A DNA stretch of 64,000 nt from GCA-2746605 sp963704835 (GCA_963704835.1 CAVPHW010000032.1:186001-250000), one strand, 5' to 3'. Counted from the stretch's first letter, positions 18,483 through 28,663 are shown. Made by a program: numbers and translations. The notes: a model not told the origin generated them from the letters alone.

Positions 18483-19314
18483 GATGCCAAATATTCTTGC
18501 AATAATTAAGATCACAAGACCAATAAATATTTTAATTACATTTTTAGTTGTAATAGTTGCATCAATAATTTGTTCGGATGTTTTTAGTTTATCGCAAGCA
18601 GTAATATTATCTGCAATTTCAGCAAGTATTATAGCAGCATCCGGGAATGTATTAAATGACTATTTTGATTATGAAATTGACTTAGTAAATCGCCCTGACA
18701 GACCTTTACCATCTAAACAAATGTCTCCAAGTTTTGCCCTTTCTCTTTATTCTGCCCTTACCCTAGCGGGTTTTTTGATAGCAATTTATATCTCTTGGAT
18801 TTCTTTTTTTATCGTCTTTGGCACGATCATTATTCTCTTGGTTTATTCTTATTTATTAAAGGGGGTTCCTCTTTTAGGCAATGCCGCTATAGCAGTATGC
18901 ACTGGTTTAGCTTTTATTTATGGAGGCGTCGCAGTTAATAATTGGGAAGGAGCAGTTATTCCGGCAATTTTCGCATTATTGGTAAACTTTATTAGAGAAA
19001 TTGTGAAAGATGTTGAAGACATAAATGGCGATTTAATGAATGGTGTTTTTACCTTTCCCACTAAATATGGAATAAATGCAGCACATAATCTTTTAGTATT
19101 TCTTATTTTGGTTTTAATAATGGCTACAGTTTACCCAATTTTTACTAAAATTTTTAGTATTGATTATCTAATTATGGTTTTATTTTCGGTAGATATTATA
19201 TTGGTGTTAATTCTGAAGGAAATTATAGTCAAAAAAAAGATTAATTATTCTAGGATAAGTTTCTTACTAAAGCTAACAATGATTTTTGGTTTGATTGCCA
19301 TTTATTTTGGTTAA
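18472..19314 (+). CDS. UbiA-family prenyltransferase, geranylgeranylglycerol-phosphate type
   Basis: Starting at the ATG at 18472 gives 280 residues and about nine membrane helices; ATGs at 18445 and 18484 are alternatives. Both Asp-rich Mg2+/prenyl-diphosphate motifs are present: NDYFDYEID (62-70) and KDVEDINGD (179-187). The VNRPDRPLPS segment and overall pattern match proteins annotated as digeranylgeranylglyceryl phosphate synthase, an archaeal-type ether-lipid enzyme also found in the Bacteroidota group. Menaquinone MenA-type activity is the other option. The start overlaps the barrel gene by 11 bases. Confidence 0.78.
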   Translation: MNFKMPNILAIIKITRPINILITFLVVIVASIICSDVFSLSQAVILSAISASIIAASGNVLNDYFDYEIDLVNRPDRPLPSKQMSPSFALSLYSALTLAGFLIAIYISWISFFIVFGTIIILLVYSYLLKGVPLLGNAAIAVCTGLAFIYGGVAVNNWEGAVIPAIFALLVNFIREIVKDVEDINGDLMNGVFTFPTKYGINAAHNLLVFLILVLIMATVYPIFTKIFSIDYLIMVLFSVDIILVLILKEIIVKKKINYSRISFLLKLTMIFGLIAIYFG

Positions 19315-19315
19315 A

Positions 19316-19942
19316 GTGGATAAAAATAAAATATTTGATCTATCATTTTTTACCTCTAGTGAATTTATACTAGCTGGAATTGATGAATCTGGAAGAGGAC
19401 CATTGGCCGGTTCGGTAGTTGCGGCCGCTGTAATTTTTGAGAAAGATTCATTCATTCCAGGGATTAATGATTCTAAGCAGTTAAGTGAAAAACAAAGAGA
19501 TTATTTAGATAAAGCAATAAAAGAAAAAGCCATCAGTTATGGTTATGGGATTGTTAGTGAGAAAGTTATTGATGAAATTAATATTCTTCAAGCAACATTA
19601 AAAGCTATGAAAATGGCCGCGAGCAAATTAAGTCTTATACCTGATTTAATTATAATTGATGGAAATAAATCATTTAGGTCAGAAATTCCAACTAAAACCA
19701 TTGTTAAAGGTGATGCAAAGTCTTTCTCAATTGCAGCAGCTTCAATTTTGGCAAAGGTTAAGAGAGATAGTATAATGAAAAAAGCGGCTCTTAAAAATCC
19801 TCAATATTCTTGGGAGAAAAATAAAGGTTATGGAACAAAGGCGCATATTGAGGCAATTAAAAAATATGGTTATTCTGAATTACACAGAATGACTTTTTTA
19901 AGTAGAATACTGTCGTCTGATCAACAAGAAAAATTACTATAG
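19316..19942 (+). CDS. rnhB: ribonuclease HII
   Basis: RNase HII cuts RNA in RNA-DNA hybrids and removes misincorporated ribonucleotides. The frame has no ATG near the start; a GTG at 19316, one base after the upstream stop, gives a normal 208-residue protein. A TTG at 19295 would overlap. The active-site start GIDESGRGPLAG carries Asp23 and Glu24, the two metal ligands. INDSKQLSEKQRD and the distal IIDGNK and AAASILAKVKRD motifs complete the family set. Confidence 0.92.
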   Translation: MDKNKIFDLSFFTSSEFILAGIDESGRGPLAGSVVAAAVIFEKDSFIPGINDSKQLSEKQRDYLDKAIKEKAISYGYGIVSEKVIDEINILQATLKAMKMAASKLSLIPDLIIIDGNKSFRSEIPTKTIVKGDAKSFSIAAASILAKVKRDSIMKKAALKNPQYSWEKNKGYGTKAHIEAIKKYGYSELHRMTFLSRILSSDQQEKLL

Positions 19943-19948
19943 TCGGCT

Positions 19949-20308
19949 ATGGAAAAAAACAAAAAAGAACTCGGCGATCGCGGAGAAGATATTGCTATAG
20001 ATTTTCTTCGTAATGAAAAATATGAAATTATTGAAAGAAATTATCGCTATGGTCATGGTGAGATAGATATTATCGCAAAAAATAAGAATATTCTAATTTT
20101 TATTGAGGTAAAAACAAGAAAGAATTTGGAATATGGTAGACCAGAATTGGCGGTGACCAAAAGTAAGCAGAGACAAATCCGAAAAATAGCTGAAGCGTAC
20201 TTGGTAGAAAAAAATATTTCGGATATAGATTGCAGAATTGACGTTGTAGCAATATTACTAAAAAAAAATCTTCCTCCTGAAATAAATCACATTGAAAATG
20301 CTTTTTAG
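19949..20308 (+). CDS. YraN/UPF0102 family endonuclease-like protein
   Basis: The 119-residue product is the Holliday-junction-resolvase-like YraN family. It shows GDRGEDIAIDFL near the start and the nuclease core GEIDIIAKN (37-45) followed by FIEVKTR (51-57), the D-ExK arrangement of the PD-(D/E)xK fold. The function of YraN is not established. It lies six bases after rnhB, a pairing seen in many genomes. The 58-base gap after it, with no strong hairpin, separates it from mlaE. Confidence 0.9.
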   Translation: MEKNKKELGDRGEDIAIDFLRNEKYEIIERNYRYGHGEIDIIAKNKNILIFIEVKTRKNLEYGRPELAVTKSKQRQIRKIAEAYLVEKNISDIDCRIDVVAILLKKNLPPEINHIENAF

Positions 20309-20366
20309 TATATTTATATAAATTATTATTTTAGTTTATTAGTTCAATTAAAGAAAATTTTTTTTA

Positions 20367-21170
20367 ATGAAGCTTCCAGAACATATTAATAAAAGAAATC
20401 TAAATTTTAAAGAATTGCTCTATAATTTCTTTTCTACAATTACCAGCCTTTCTATTTTTAATTGGGAGATTATGAAGCAAGCCTTTGTGCCTCCACTGGA
20501 AATCCCAGAAATTAAAAAGCACATGTATGAATTGGGTGTTAAGACTTTCCCTATTGTTAGCATAACAGGCTTTGTTATTGGATTGGTTTTGGTTATGCAG
20601 AGCGAACCAGTATTTATAAGGTTTGGAGCTTCCGACTATTTACCAGGCGCTACTGCGCTCTCCATTGTTAGAGAATTGGCACCGGTTATAACCGCTCTTA
20701 TTTTTGCCGGAAGAGTAAGTTCAGGAATCGGCGCCGAACTTGGTTCGATGAGAGTTACAGAACAGATTGATGCAATGGAAGTTTCTGCTATTAATCCATT
20801 TAAGTATTTGGTAGTTACAAGAGTTATTGCAACAACACTAATTTTACCGATTTTAACAATGTATGTAATATTTCTTTCAATACTGGGTGGTTATGTTGCT
20901 CTGACTATTTCTCAGGGTATGAATTTTGAATACTATAAAAATGCTGTTGTAAAAATTATAGAGTTTGGTGATTTAATTCCCAATATTTCTAAAACTTTTG
21001 TTTTTGGTTACATTGTTGGATTGGTTGGTAGTTATAAAGGCTACATTGCTGAAGGTGGAACTGAAGGTGTTGGCAAAGCTTCAACTACGGCAGTCGTATT
21101 GGCTTCGCTTCTAATTCTTTTAATTGATACTGTTTTAGTAAAAATATCGTTGTTAATATGGCCAATGTAA
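20367..21170 (+). CDS. mlaE: MlaE-type ABC transporter permease
   Basis: The 267-residue protein is the inner-membrane permease of a phospholipid-trafficking Mla/MCE system. It has about five to six helices and the family core LAPVITALIFAGRVSSGIGA, AELGSMRVTEQIDAMEV and the closing IDTVLVKISL. The ATPase and MCE genes follow in order, which is the standard MlaEFD arrangement, but MlaB and MlaC are absent nearby. Its last 13 bases overlap the ATPase start. Confidence 0.93.
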   Translation: MKLPEHINKRNLNFKELLYNFFSTITSLSIFNWEIMKQAFVPPLEIPEIKKHMYELGVKTFPIVSITGFVIGLVLVMQSEPVFIRFGASDYLPGATALSIVRELAPVITALIFAGRVSSGIGAELGSMRVTEQIDAMEVSAINPFKYLVVTRVIATTLILPILTMYVIFLSILGGYVALTISQGMNFEYYKNAVVKIIEFGDLIPNISKTFVFGYIVGLVGSYKGYIAEGGTEGVGKASTTAVVLASLLILLIDTVLVKISLLIWPM

Positions 21171-21904
21171 ATATTATTAAAATAGAAAATTTGAGTAAAA
21201 AGTTTGGCGATAAAGTTGTCTTAGATGATATATCACTGAACGTTGAAAAAAGTGAAAATCTAGTAGTGTTTGGTAGAAGTGGAACCGGGAAATCTGTTCT
21301 CCTTAAATGCATTATTGGTCTTTTAACTCCGGATTCAGGAAAAATATTTATTTATGACCAAGAAGTAACAAGTCTTTCTTCAAAAGAATTAAATAAAGTA
21401 AGAAAACGTACAAGTTTTCTATTTCAAGGTGCGGCTCTTTATGATTCTATGACCGTTAAAGAGAATCTGCAATTTGCTTTGCAAAGAAACAAAACGATTT
21501 CTGATAAAGATGCATATGAAAAAATTGTTAATACTCTTGAATTAGTATCACTCGTGGAATCAATAGATAAAATGCCATCTGAACTTTCCGGTGGAATGAA
21601 AAAGAGGATTGGACTTGCAAGATCAATAATAACAGATCCTGATATTATGTTTTATGATGAACCAACGACCGGGTTGGATCCAATTTCTTCTAAAGAAATA
21701 AGTGAGTTAATTCTAAATCTTCAGCATAAATTGAAAATGACTTCAATAATTGTAACGCATGATCTTAATTGTGCACATATTATTTCCGATAGAACAATAT
21801 TTCTTAAAGACAGCAAAATTGCCTATCAAGGAAAGATTGAAGATTTACACGGTTCTGATGATAAATTTCTTAAGAATTTTTTTAGTCACCAAATAATTGA
21901 GTAG
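21158..21904 (+). CDS. mlaF: MlaF-type ABC transporter ATP-binding protein
   Basis: The 248-residue ATPase powers the MlaE permease. It has Walker A GRSGTGKS (39-46), signature ELSGGMKKR (142-150) and Walker B IMFYDEPT (163-170). The KR after the signature is typical of Mla ATPases. It overlaps mlaE by 13 bases and is followed eight bases later by mlaD. Together they should move phospholipids between inner membrane and periplasmic MCE protein. Confidence 0.93.
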   Translation: MANVNIIKIENLSKKFGDKVVLDDISLNVEKSENLVVFGRSGTGKSVLLKCIIGLLTPDSGKIFIYDQEVTSLSSKELNKVRKRTSFLFQGAALYDSMTVKENLQFALQRNKTISDKDAYEKIVNTLELVSLVESIDKMPSELSGGMKKRIGLARSIITDPDIMFYDEPTTGLDPISSKEISELILNLQHKLKMTSIIVTHDLNCAHIISDRTIFLKDSKIAYQGKIEDLHGSDDKFLKNFFSHQIIE

Positions 21905-21912
21905 GGGAAAAA

Positions 21913-22950
21913 ATGTTTAAGCATTTAGAGGGAGCAAAATTAGGGATATTTATTTTTCTAGGAACTGTATTGCTCGTTGTTGCGGTATTTTTGGTCGGCA
22001 GTAAAGATGCTCTTTTTAGCCAAAATATTAATGTTAAAGCTTTTTTTGACAATGTTGAAGGTCTTAGAACTGGTGCATCAGTAAGACTAAATGGTTTAAA
22101 TGTAGGCAGTGTAAGCGATATAAAACTAATGGATTTAAATCAGTATAGAGTTCAAGTAACCTTAAGAATTAATGAAGATGTTAAACAATTTATTAGGCTT
22201 GATAGTGAAGCGGCAATTGAAACCGAAGGAATTATTGGAAGTAAAATTGTTATAATTACTCCAGGATCAAAAGAAAATGCAACAATTCAGGATGGTGGTG
22301 TAATTCTTTCTAATGCTCCGGTAAATATGTCTCAAATAATTTCTGAGACTCAAAGCATAATGGTATATATGAAAGAATTAACAAAAGGCTTCTCTGAGGT
22401 ATTAGGGAAAGTAAATAAAGGAGAGGGGACTTTTGGCAGACTTGTTAATGATGAAAATCTCTATTTAGAAACCGTTCAGATTGTTCAATCTGCAGATGAA
22501 TCTTTAAAGAAAATGGTTGGTCGTTTAGAACAGATGAGTGGATTCATTATTGGGCTTGGAACAACTGTAGAAGATATTATAATTAATGTTGATAGCGCAG
22601 CTATTGATATAAGAAATTTGGTGGGAAATATTGAAAAAGGTGAAGGAGCTTTGGGAGCCCTTATTTCAGATAAAAGCGTATATGATTCAATTAAAGTAAT
22701 TGTGGCTAATTTAACGAAAACCACTAGTGAAGCCAAAATGGGAACGGAAGCTTTCGCTGAAAACATGGAAGCACTAAAACATAATTGGCTCTTCAAAAAT
22801 TATTTTGAGCAAAGAGGCTACTGGTCAAAATCAGAGTATGAAAACAAAATAGATGACAAACTTATCATGCTTGAAGAGCATAACAAAAAACTTGATATTA
22901 AACTTAAAGAATTAGAAGAGTTAGAGAAAAAAATATCTTCTAGGCAATAG
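21913..22950 (+). CDS. mlaD: MlaD/MCE-domain protein
   Basis: The 345-residue protein has one N-terminal membrane anchor (about residues 12-30) and then a single MCE domain (FFDNVEGLRTGASVRLNGLNVG, ending near residue 115). A long C-terminal region of about 200 residues includes repeated GEGTFGRL/GEGALGAL segments and a coiled-coil tail. The MCE domain forms a periplasmic hexameric ring through which lipids pass. The tail is longer than in E. coli MlaD and is common in the Bacteroidota group. Confidence 0.92.
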   Translation: MFKHLEGAKLGIFIFLGTVLLVVAVFLVGSKDALFSQNINVKAFFDNVEGLRTGASVRLNGLNVGSVSDIKLMDLNQYRVQVTLRINEDVKQFIRLDSEAAIETEGIIGSKIVIITPGSKENATIQDGGVILSNAPVNMSQIISETQSIMVYMKELTKGFSEVLGKVNKGEGTFGRLVNDENLYLETVQIVQSADESLKKMVGRLEQMSGFIIGLGTTVEDIIINVDSAAIDIRNLVGNIEKGEGALGALISDKSVYDSIKVIVANLTKTTSEAKMGTEAFAENMEALKHNWLFKNYFEQRGYWSKSEYENKIDDKLIMLEEHNKKLDIKLKELEELEKKISSRQ

Positions 22951-23061
22951 TTAATCACATTTCTTTGTATAATCACCAGAATATTTTGAGTATTATTTAC
23001 TGGAATATTCAGTTTTAAAATCACTATTTTATTAACTTATAATTTTTAAACAGCTATTTCA

Positions 23062-25842
23062 ATGTCCGAAAACACAACCAAGATTGGTATAAAAAAACTT
23101 ATTATCAAAGGTGCCAGAGAGCATAATCTAAAAAATATTGATCTCGAAATTGAGAAAAATAAATTGGTGGTTTTTACCGGAGTAAGCGGCAGCGGGAAAT
23201 CATCATTAGTGTTCGATACAATTTATGCAGAAGGTCAAAGAAGATTTGTTGAAAGCTTATCTTCCTATGCCAGGCAGTTTTTAGAAAGAATGAATAAACC
23301 AGATCTTGATTTTATTCATGGAATTTCACCCGCCGTAGCAATAGAACAAAAAAATGGAACTCGTAACCCCAGATCTACAGTAGGAACTTCAACGGAACTT
23401 TTCGATTACCTTCGATTATTATTTGCTCGAATAGGAATAACTTACTGTTTCGAATGTGGCAACATTGTTAAGAAGGATAGTGTCTCCAGTATTACTAAAT
23501 GGATGGAGGAGCAAGAAGAAGCTGCAAAATTTTATATGGGGTTTCCAATTCACGAACATGAAGGAAGGAATGTTGCCGAGGAATTATCACTTTTGAAAAA
23601 GAAGGGATTTTACAGAATTTATTCAAAGAAGAATTTAATTGACTTAAACACTTCAGAAAAACTACCCAAAAGTAAGAATGATATTTTTGTTGTAATTGAA
23701 AGATTAAAAATTAAAAAGAATAGTATAAGAGAACTTTTTGCTGATTCGATTGAAATATGTCTAAAAGAAGGAGAAGGAAGAATAGCTCTCATTAATGTTG
23801 AAACAAATCGAATAACACAATTCAATAATATATATGAGTGTTGTGGAATAAAATATGCTGAGCCTGAGCCAAGATTTTTTTCGTTTAACAATCCGTTTGG
23901 GGCATGTTCTTTTTGCCAAGGATTTGGTAAAACTGTTGGTTATGATATGGAAAAAGTTATTCCTAACCCGGACTTAACCTTAATCGAAGGAGCAATTGCA
24001 CCTTGGAGAACGCCAAAGTTTAGTAAACATTTAAGAGATTTAATTAGACTTGCCAAGGAAAATAAAATTCCAATAAATATTCCTTTCAGACAATTAAGTG
24101 CTTTAGAATTAAACAAAGTTATGAATGGGTTTGATAAGTTTATTGGAGTAGATCCGTTTTTTAAAAAATTGGAACAAAAAACTTACCAAATGCATATCCG
24201 AATATTATTAAGCAAGTACAGAGGTTATACAACTTGTACATCTTGTAATGGTGCTAGATTAAGGCGTGAGGCATTACAAGTAAAAATTAAATTCCACTCG
24301 ATTTTTGATCTGGTAAAAATGCCAATTGAAAAACTAAATGTATATTTTCAAGAGCTTGAATTGACTGATTATGAAGGACAAATTGCAAATAGTATTCTTA
24401 AAGAAATAAAGAAACGTTTAAGTTTTTTAAATAATGTTGGATTAGGATATCTTACTCTCGACCGTTTGAGCAGTACACTTTCCGGTGGTGAAACACAGAG
24501 AATAAATTTAGCAACTTCGCTTGGTTCTGCCCTTATTGGAACTCTCTATGTGCTTGATGAACCAACAATTGGATTGCACCCAAGAGATAATGGTAAGTTG
24601 ATAAATATTTTAAAGTCATTAAGGGATATTGGCAACTCAGTTTTGGTTGTTGAGCATGATGGCGAAATGATGAAAGAAGCAGATTATATATTTGATATTG
24701 GTCCAAAAGCTGGTGTTAAAGGGGGCGAAATTGTTGCCCAAGGGACATACTTAGAAATAATCAAAAACAGTAATTCTTTAACGGGACAGTATTTATCCGG
24801 AAAGATAAAAATTCCTATTCCTTCAACTAGGAACATGGAAGTCGCACCAAAAGTTAAAATAATTGGGGCAAATGAAAACAATTTAAAGAATATCACCGTT
24901 GAAATTCCACTTAGAAAATTTGTTGCTATTACTGGTGTAAGTGGATCCGGAAAGTCAACTTTAGTTCATAATATTGTTTATGGTGGAATTGCTAAAATGT
25001 TGGGCAAAGCACCAGCAAATATCGGAAAGTATAAGTCGATTGAAGGGATAATGTCAATCGAAGAAATAGAAATTGTTGACCAATCGCCAATTGGAAAATC
25101 ACCAAGATCAAATCCAATTAGTTATGTGAAGGGATACGAAATAATTAGAGATATTTTTGCATCAACACCTCAGGCAAGGTTAAGAGGTTATAAGCCGGGA
25201 TATTTTTCTTTTAATGTTGATGGTGGAAGATGTGAGACCTGCAAAGGTGATGGATTTGTAAAAATAGAAATGCAATTTTTAGCCGATTTGTATTTGGAGT
25301 GTGATGATTGTAAAGGTACGAGATTTAAAAAAGAACTGAGAGAAATTACATATAAAGGGAAGAATATTGTTGATGTACTTAATTTTACAGCGGATGAAGC
25401 CATTGATTTTTTTAAGGGTAACGATAGAATTTTAAATTATTTGAACGTGTTACAAGATGTTGGATTGGGATATATTCATTTAGGCCAGCCATCAAATACA
25501 TTATCTGGGGGTGAAGCTCAAAGAATAAAGTTAGCCAAACATCTAATCTCTCAGAGAAAAAACAAACACACCTTATTTATTTTTGATGAACCTACGACCG
25601 GACTACATTTTGACGATATTAAGAAGCTTTTAAATTGTTTTAATGTTTTAGTAGAAAATAAAAATTCCGTAATAATTATAGAACACAATTTAGATGTAAT
25701 AAAATGCGCGGATTATATAATAGATTTAGGACCTGATGCTGGGACAAGGGGTGGCGAAATAATAGCAGTTGGTACACCTGAAGAAATTGTAAAAAATGAA
25801 AAATCAGTTACTGGAAAATACCTTAAAGAATTTCTAAATTGA
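23062..25842 (+). CDS. uvrA: excinuclease ABC subunit A
   Basis: UvrA finds DNA damage and loads UvrB in nucleotide-excision repair. The 926-residue protein has two ABC ATPase modules: Walker A GVSGSGKS at 40-47 and again at 625. There are two LSGGE signatures, one in STLSGGETQRINLA and one in NTLSGGEAQRIKLA. Two zinc modules are seen, one in CTSCNGARL and one in CETCKGDGF with CDDCKGTRF. The start ATG follows a gap of 111 bases, where I see no strong regulatory site. It converges on the GHL10 gene with 34 bases between. Confidence 0.96.
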   Translation: MSENTTKIGIKKLIIKGAREHNLKNIDLEIEKNKLVVFTGVSGSGKSSLVFDTIYAEGQRRFVESLSSYARQFLERMNKPDLDFIHGISPAVAIEQKNGTRNPRSTVGTSTELFDYLRLLFARIGITYCFECGNIVKKDSVSSITKWMEEQEEAAKFYMGFPIHEHEGRNVAEELSLLKKKGFYRIYSKKNLIDLNTSEKLPKSKNDIFVVIERLKIKKNSIRELFADSIEICLKEGEGRIALINVETNRITQFNNIYECCGIKYAEPEPRFFSFNNPFGACSFCQGFGKTVGYDMEKVIPNPDLTLIEGAIAPWRTPKFSKHLRDLIRLAKENKIPINIPFRQLSALELNKVMNGFDKFIGVDPFFKKLEQKTYQMHIRILLSKYRGYTTCTSCNGARLRREALQVKIKFHSIFDLVKMPIEKLNVYFQELELTDYEGQIANSILKEIKKRLSFLNNVGLGYLTLDRLSSTLSGGETQRINLATSLGSALIGTLYVLDEPTIGLHPRDNGKLINILKSLRDIGNSVLVVEHDGEMMKEADYIFDIGPKAGVKGGEIVAQGTYLEIIKNSNSLTGQYLSGKIKIPIPSTRNMEVAPKVKIIGANENNLKNITVEIPLRKFVAITGVSGSGKSTLVHNIVYGGIAKMLGKAPANIGKYKSIEGIMSIEEIEIVDQSPIGKSPRSNPISYVKGYEIIRDIFASTPQARLRGYKPGYFSFNVDGGRCETCKGDGFVKIEMQFLADLYLECDDCKGTRFKKELREITYKGKNIVDVLNFTADEAIDFFKGNDRILNYLNVLQDVGLGYIHLGQPSNTLSGGEAQRIKLAKHLISQRKNKHTLFIFDEPTTGLHFDDIKKLLNCFNVLVENKNSVIIIEHNLDVIKCADYIIDLGPDAGTRGGEIIAVGTPEEIVKNEKSVTGKYLKEFLN

Positions 25843-25876
25843 TAATAAGTTTTAAATAAGAAGAGAACACTTTTAT

Positions 25877-27571
25877 TTAGTGAAAATTTAACTCCTCAAT
25901 TTTGCCATCATTTTCAAAAGTTATTCTTATAGAACTGAGCAATTTCAAATTTTCTCTAATCTCTAAAATATTTTGTCCAATTACCAAATCAGTTAATTTT
26001 TGTTTAATCAAGTTCTCTTTGCTGATAATTTCAAGAGTAACTTTTTGAACCGAATCAGAATATATTGCCAAATATCCAACCGAGGAATTTTGCCTAAATA
26101 AAACAGGTCGTGTTGAAACAAAAGAAGATTTTTTTAGTTCATTTAGGAAAGGCACTTTTACCCAAATTGGGTTTGATAGATTAACCTCATTCCAAAGTCT
26201 ATCAATTTTTCCTAAATTATAATTGTAAGCTAGTTTTGAAGGATTTGCAAATTTAAGTTTAGCACTCCGTTTATCAAGAGAAATAATTTTCGCAATCGAT
26301 TTCTTATTTGTATTATCGAATAAAACGTAATACCATATTTGGTTAGGATTTTTAATTGCATGATTATTATCCCAGTTGAGGACTACTTCATCCGATGATA
26401 ATTCCTCAAAAGTACATAAAAAATCTTCTGGTTGATATTTACTATTGGAAACTTTCCATGGCATATTTGTTGGGAATGCGATATCATTAAAATAGTTATC
26501 GTCCAATCCAGCAATATTTTCGTACCTAAAGAAAGAAATTCCCGCTGATCCAATTGATCGCCCAAATTCAATCATTTCTTTTAATTCAGTTTTCACTTCC
26601 GGTTTATATGCCGCAAGCCCTAAGATTATATTTTTATTGTGGGACTTTTCAACCCAATCTTTTGCAAGTACATCAAACTTGGGGTTCTTATTAAAATTCC
26701 AATAAATTTGGGGAACTAAATAATCAACAAGTTCCTCTTTTAACCATCGTTCAGTATCTTGGAATACAGAAGAATATCCTTCCCAACCACTTGCACCAGG
26801 CAGGTTATTTCTTATTCCAATTGGGGTAACGCCAACCTTTAAATATGGATTTAAAGGATTTGCTTTTTCCTTAAATTTTCTGAGGATAGTTGTTAAATTA
26901 TTTCTTCGCCAATCATTTAAAGAAACATTTAAGCCATTACTTTTAAAATATTTTTGATCATCAAAATTCTTATCAGGGTATCTGAAAAAATCCAATTGAA
27001 TACCGTCTACATCATACTTTGAAGTAAGTTCAACCATAAGATCAGCAAGATAATCCTGAACTTGAGAAATTCCTGGATTTAACCAATATGCTAAGGTTCC
27101 ATTTTCTGACATAACTCTTACAGTCCAATCAGAATGTTTATTTCTAACATGTTTTGAGTTCAGTAAAATCCTTTCATCTGAACCAGAAAAACATCTTACC
27201 ATATTTATCCAAGCATGAACTTCTATATTAAATTCTTTGCCAAGATCTAATGCAAGTTGAAGTGGATCATAAGATGGAGGAAGGTCAACTGTACCAGTGA
27301 AATATGGAGAAAAAGGTTCTATTTCAGATTTGTACATCACAGTTCCGTTACTTCTTACCTGAAAATAAACGGTGTTAAAATGTTTGTTTTTAAGGTTAAT
27401 AAAAATTTCACGGAGTTTAGTTTTTTGAACTGTCTCATCAAAGGAATTTGGAGGCCAATCAAGTTTGAAATTTGTTGTAATCCAAACAGCTCGTGTTTCT
27501 CTAGGAACTTGTGAGATAATTATGTTAAAACTTAAGAAGGTCAGAAGTAAAGTAAGGTGTAATTTGCTCAT
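25877..27571 (-). CDS. GHL10 family glycoside hydrolase-like secreted protein
   Basis: The 564-residue product has a signal peptide (LTLLLTFLSFNIIISQ). A GHL10/DUF187 TIM-barrel domain follows, beginning RETRAVWITTNFKLDW and containing FNTVYFQVRSNG, EVHAWINMVRCF, DGIQLDFFRYPD and LVDYLVPQIYWNF. Relatives such as YngK are putative glycoside hydrolases. The Asp in DGIQLDFF and the acidic residues near the C-terminal strands are candidate catalytic residues. It lies three bases after aroB on the same strand. The substrate is unknown; peptidoglycan or a surface glycan is possible. Confidence 0.85.
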   Translation of the reverse strand: MSKLHLTLLLTFLSFNIIISQVPRETRAVWITTNFKLDWPPNSFDETVQKTKLREIFINLKNKHFNTVYFQVRSNGTVMYKSEIEPFSPYFTGTVDLPPSYDPLQLALDLGKEFNIEVHAWINMVRCFSGSDERILLNSKHVRNKHSDWTVRVMSENGTLAYWLNPGISQVQDYLADLMVELTSKYDVDGIQLDFFRYPDKNFDDQKYFKSNGLNVSLNDWRRNNLTTILRKFKEKANPLNPYLKVGVTPIGIRNNLPGASGWEGYSSVFQDTERWLKEELVDYLVPQIYWNFNKNPKFDVLAKDWVEKSHNKNIILGLAAYKPEVKTELKEMIEFGRSIGSAGISFFRYENIAGLDDNYFNDIAFPTNMPWKVSNSKYQPEDFLCTFEELSSDEVVLNWDNNHAIKNPNQIWYYVLFDNTNKKSIAKIISLDKRSAKLKFANPSKLAYNYNLGKIDRLWNEVNLSNPIWVKVPFLNELKKSSFVSTRPVLFRQNSSVGYLAIYSDSVQKVTLEIISKENLIKQKLTDLVIGQNILEIRENLKLLSSIRITFENDGKIEELNFH

Positions 27572-27574
27572 AAT

Positions 27575-28663
27575 TTAGAAGTGGGAAATACCTTGAGATA
27601 AAGATTGTTTAATTAAATTTCTGTTAGCAGCTAAATCTGTTACTATTACACCAACGCTACTTAATAGCACTAGTTTAATTTCGTTGTTTCTATTTTTTTT
27701 ATCTCTTTGCATAATATTTAAAACCATATCTGTGTCTACTTTTCTAAGTTTTATGTGAGGTGAAAACTCGTTAAGAAATTCAATATATTCCTTAAACTCT
27801 ACGTCAGATACAAGATTTAATTCTTTTGAAAGGTAAAGAGCACAAGTAATACCAACAATTACGGCTTGTCCGTGTTTTAATTTATGTTCTTGTTGAACTT
27901 CTAAAGCATGCGCAAAAGTATGACCTAGATTTAATATCTTACGAACACCGACTTCTTTTTCATCTCGGGTAACAACATCACCTTTAAATTTAATAGATTC
28001 TGAAATCACTTTTGAAACAATTGCACTTTCACAATTTAGAATTTTACGATAATTATTCTTAACTAGGGAATAATACTTCTCATTTATTAAGAAAGAGTAT
28101 TTAATTATTTCTCCAAGACCGCATAATTTTTCTTCTTCAGGTAAAGTATTAAAAAACTCGGGATCAATAAGAACAAACTGTGGTTGATAAAACGAACCAA
28201 TAATATTTTTTGTGTCATTAAAATTAATTCCAGTTTTGCCGCCAACTGAGCTATCAACCGAGGCAAGCAATGTTGTTGGAATTTGGACATACTTAATTCC
28301 TCGCATAAAAGTAGAAGCTGCAAATCCAGCAATATCTCCAATTATTCCACCACCAATTGCAATAATAATTGAATCCCTACCAAAATTATTATCAATTAAT
28401 GCAGAATGAATAAGTTGGACGGAACCATATGATTTATTCTTTTCAGATGAATTAATTATTACTTTTACGATATTTTTCTTAGACTTTGAAAAAAGTCCAG
28501 TAATTTGCTTCTTATATAATTCAGAAACATTTTTATCAATAACTAATAAATAATTATCTAAAAAATTTTCTTTTTCGAGTATATTAGGAAGTTGAGAAAA
28601 AGTATTGTTCCCTAAATATACTGTGTAACCATTGTTGGGGATATTAATTTTTATTTTTTTCAA
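27575..28663 (-). CDS. aroB: 3-dehydroquinate synthase
   Basis: AroB converts DAHP to 3-dehydroquinate in the shikimate pathway. The 362-residue protein has the NAD-binding GGGIIGDIAGFAAS and the zinc-site residues in GEIIKYSF, NLGHTFAHALE and HKLKHGQAV. The segment SSVGGKTGIN binds substrate phosphate. It overlaps aroK by 20 bases, forming the order aroK-aroB-GHL10, all on the minus strand. Length is normal. Confidence 0.95.
   Translation of the reverse strand: MKKIKINIPNNGYTVYLGNNTFSQLPNILEKENFLDNYLLVIDKNVSELYKKQITGLFSKSKKNIVKVIINSSEKNKSYGSVQLIHSALIDNNFGRDSIIIAIGGGIIGDIAGFAASTFMRGIKYVQIPTTLLASVDSSVGGKTGINFNDTKNIIGSFYQPQFVLIDPEFFNTLPEEEKLCGLGEIIKYSFLINEKYYSLVKNNYRKILNCESAIVSKVISESIKFKGDVVTRDEKEVGVRKILNLGHTFAHALEVQQEHKLKHGQAVIVGITCALYLSKELNLVSDVEFKEYIEFLNEFSPHIKLRKVDTDMVLNIMQRDKKNRNNEIKLVLLSSVGVIVTDLAANRNLIKQSLSQGISHF

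Noticed and set aside
25843..25876. Terminator between uvrA and the GHL10 gene
   Set aside because: The 34-base gap has only a weak AAATAAG/CTTTTATTT pairing without GC content, so no call is made.
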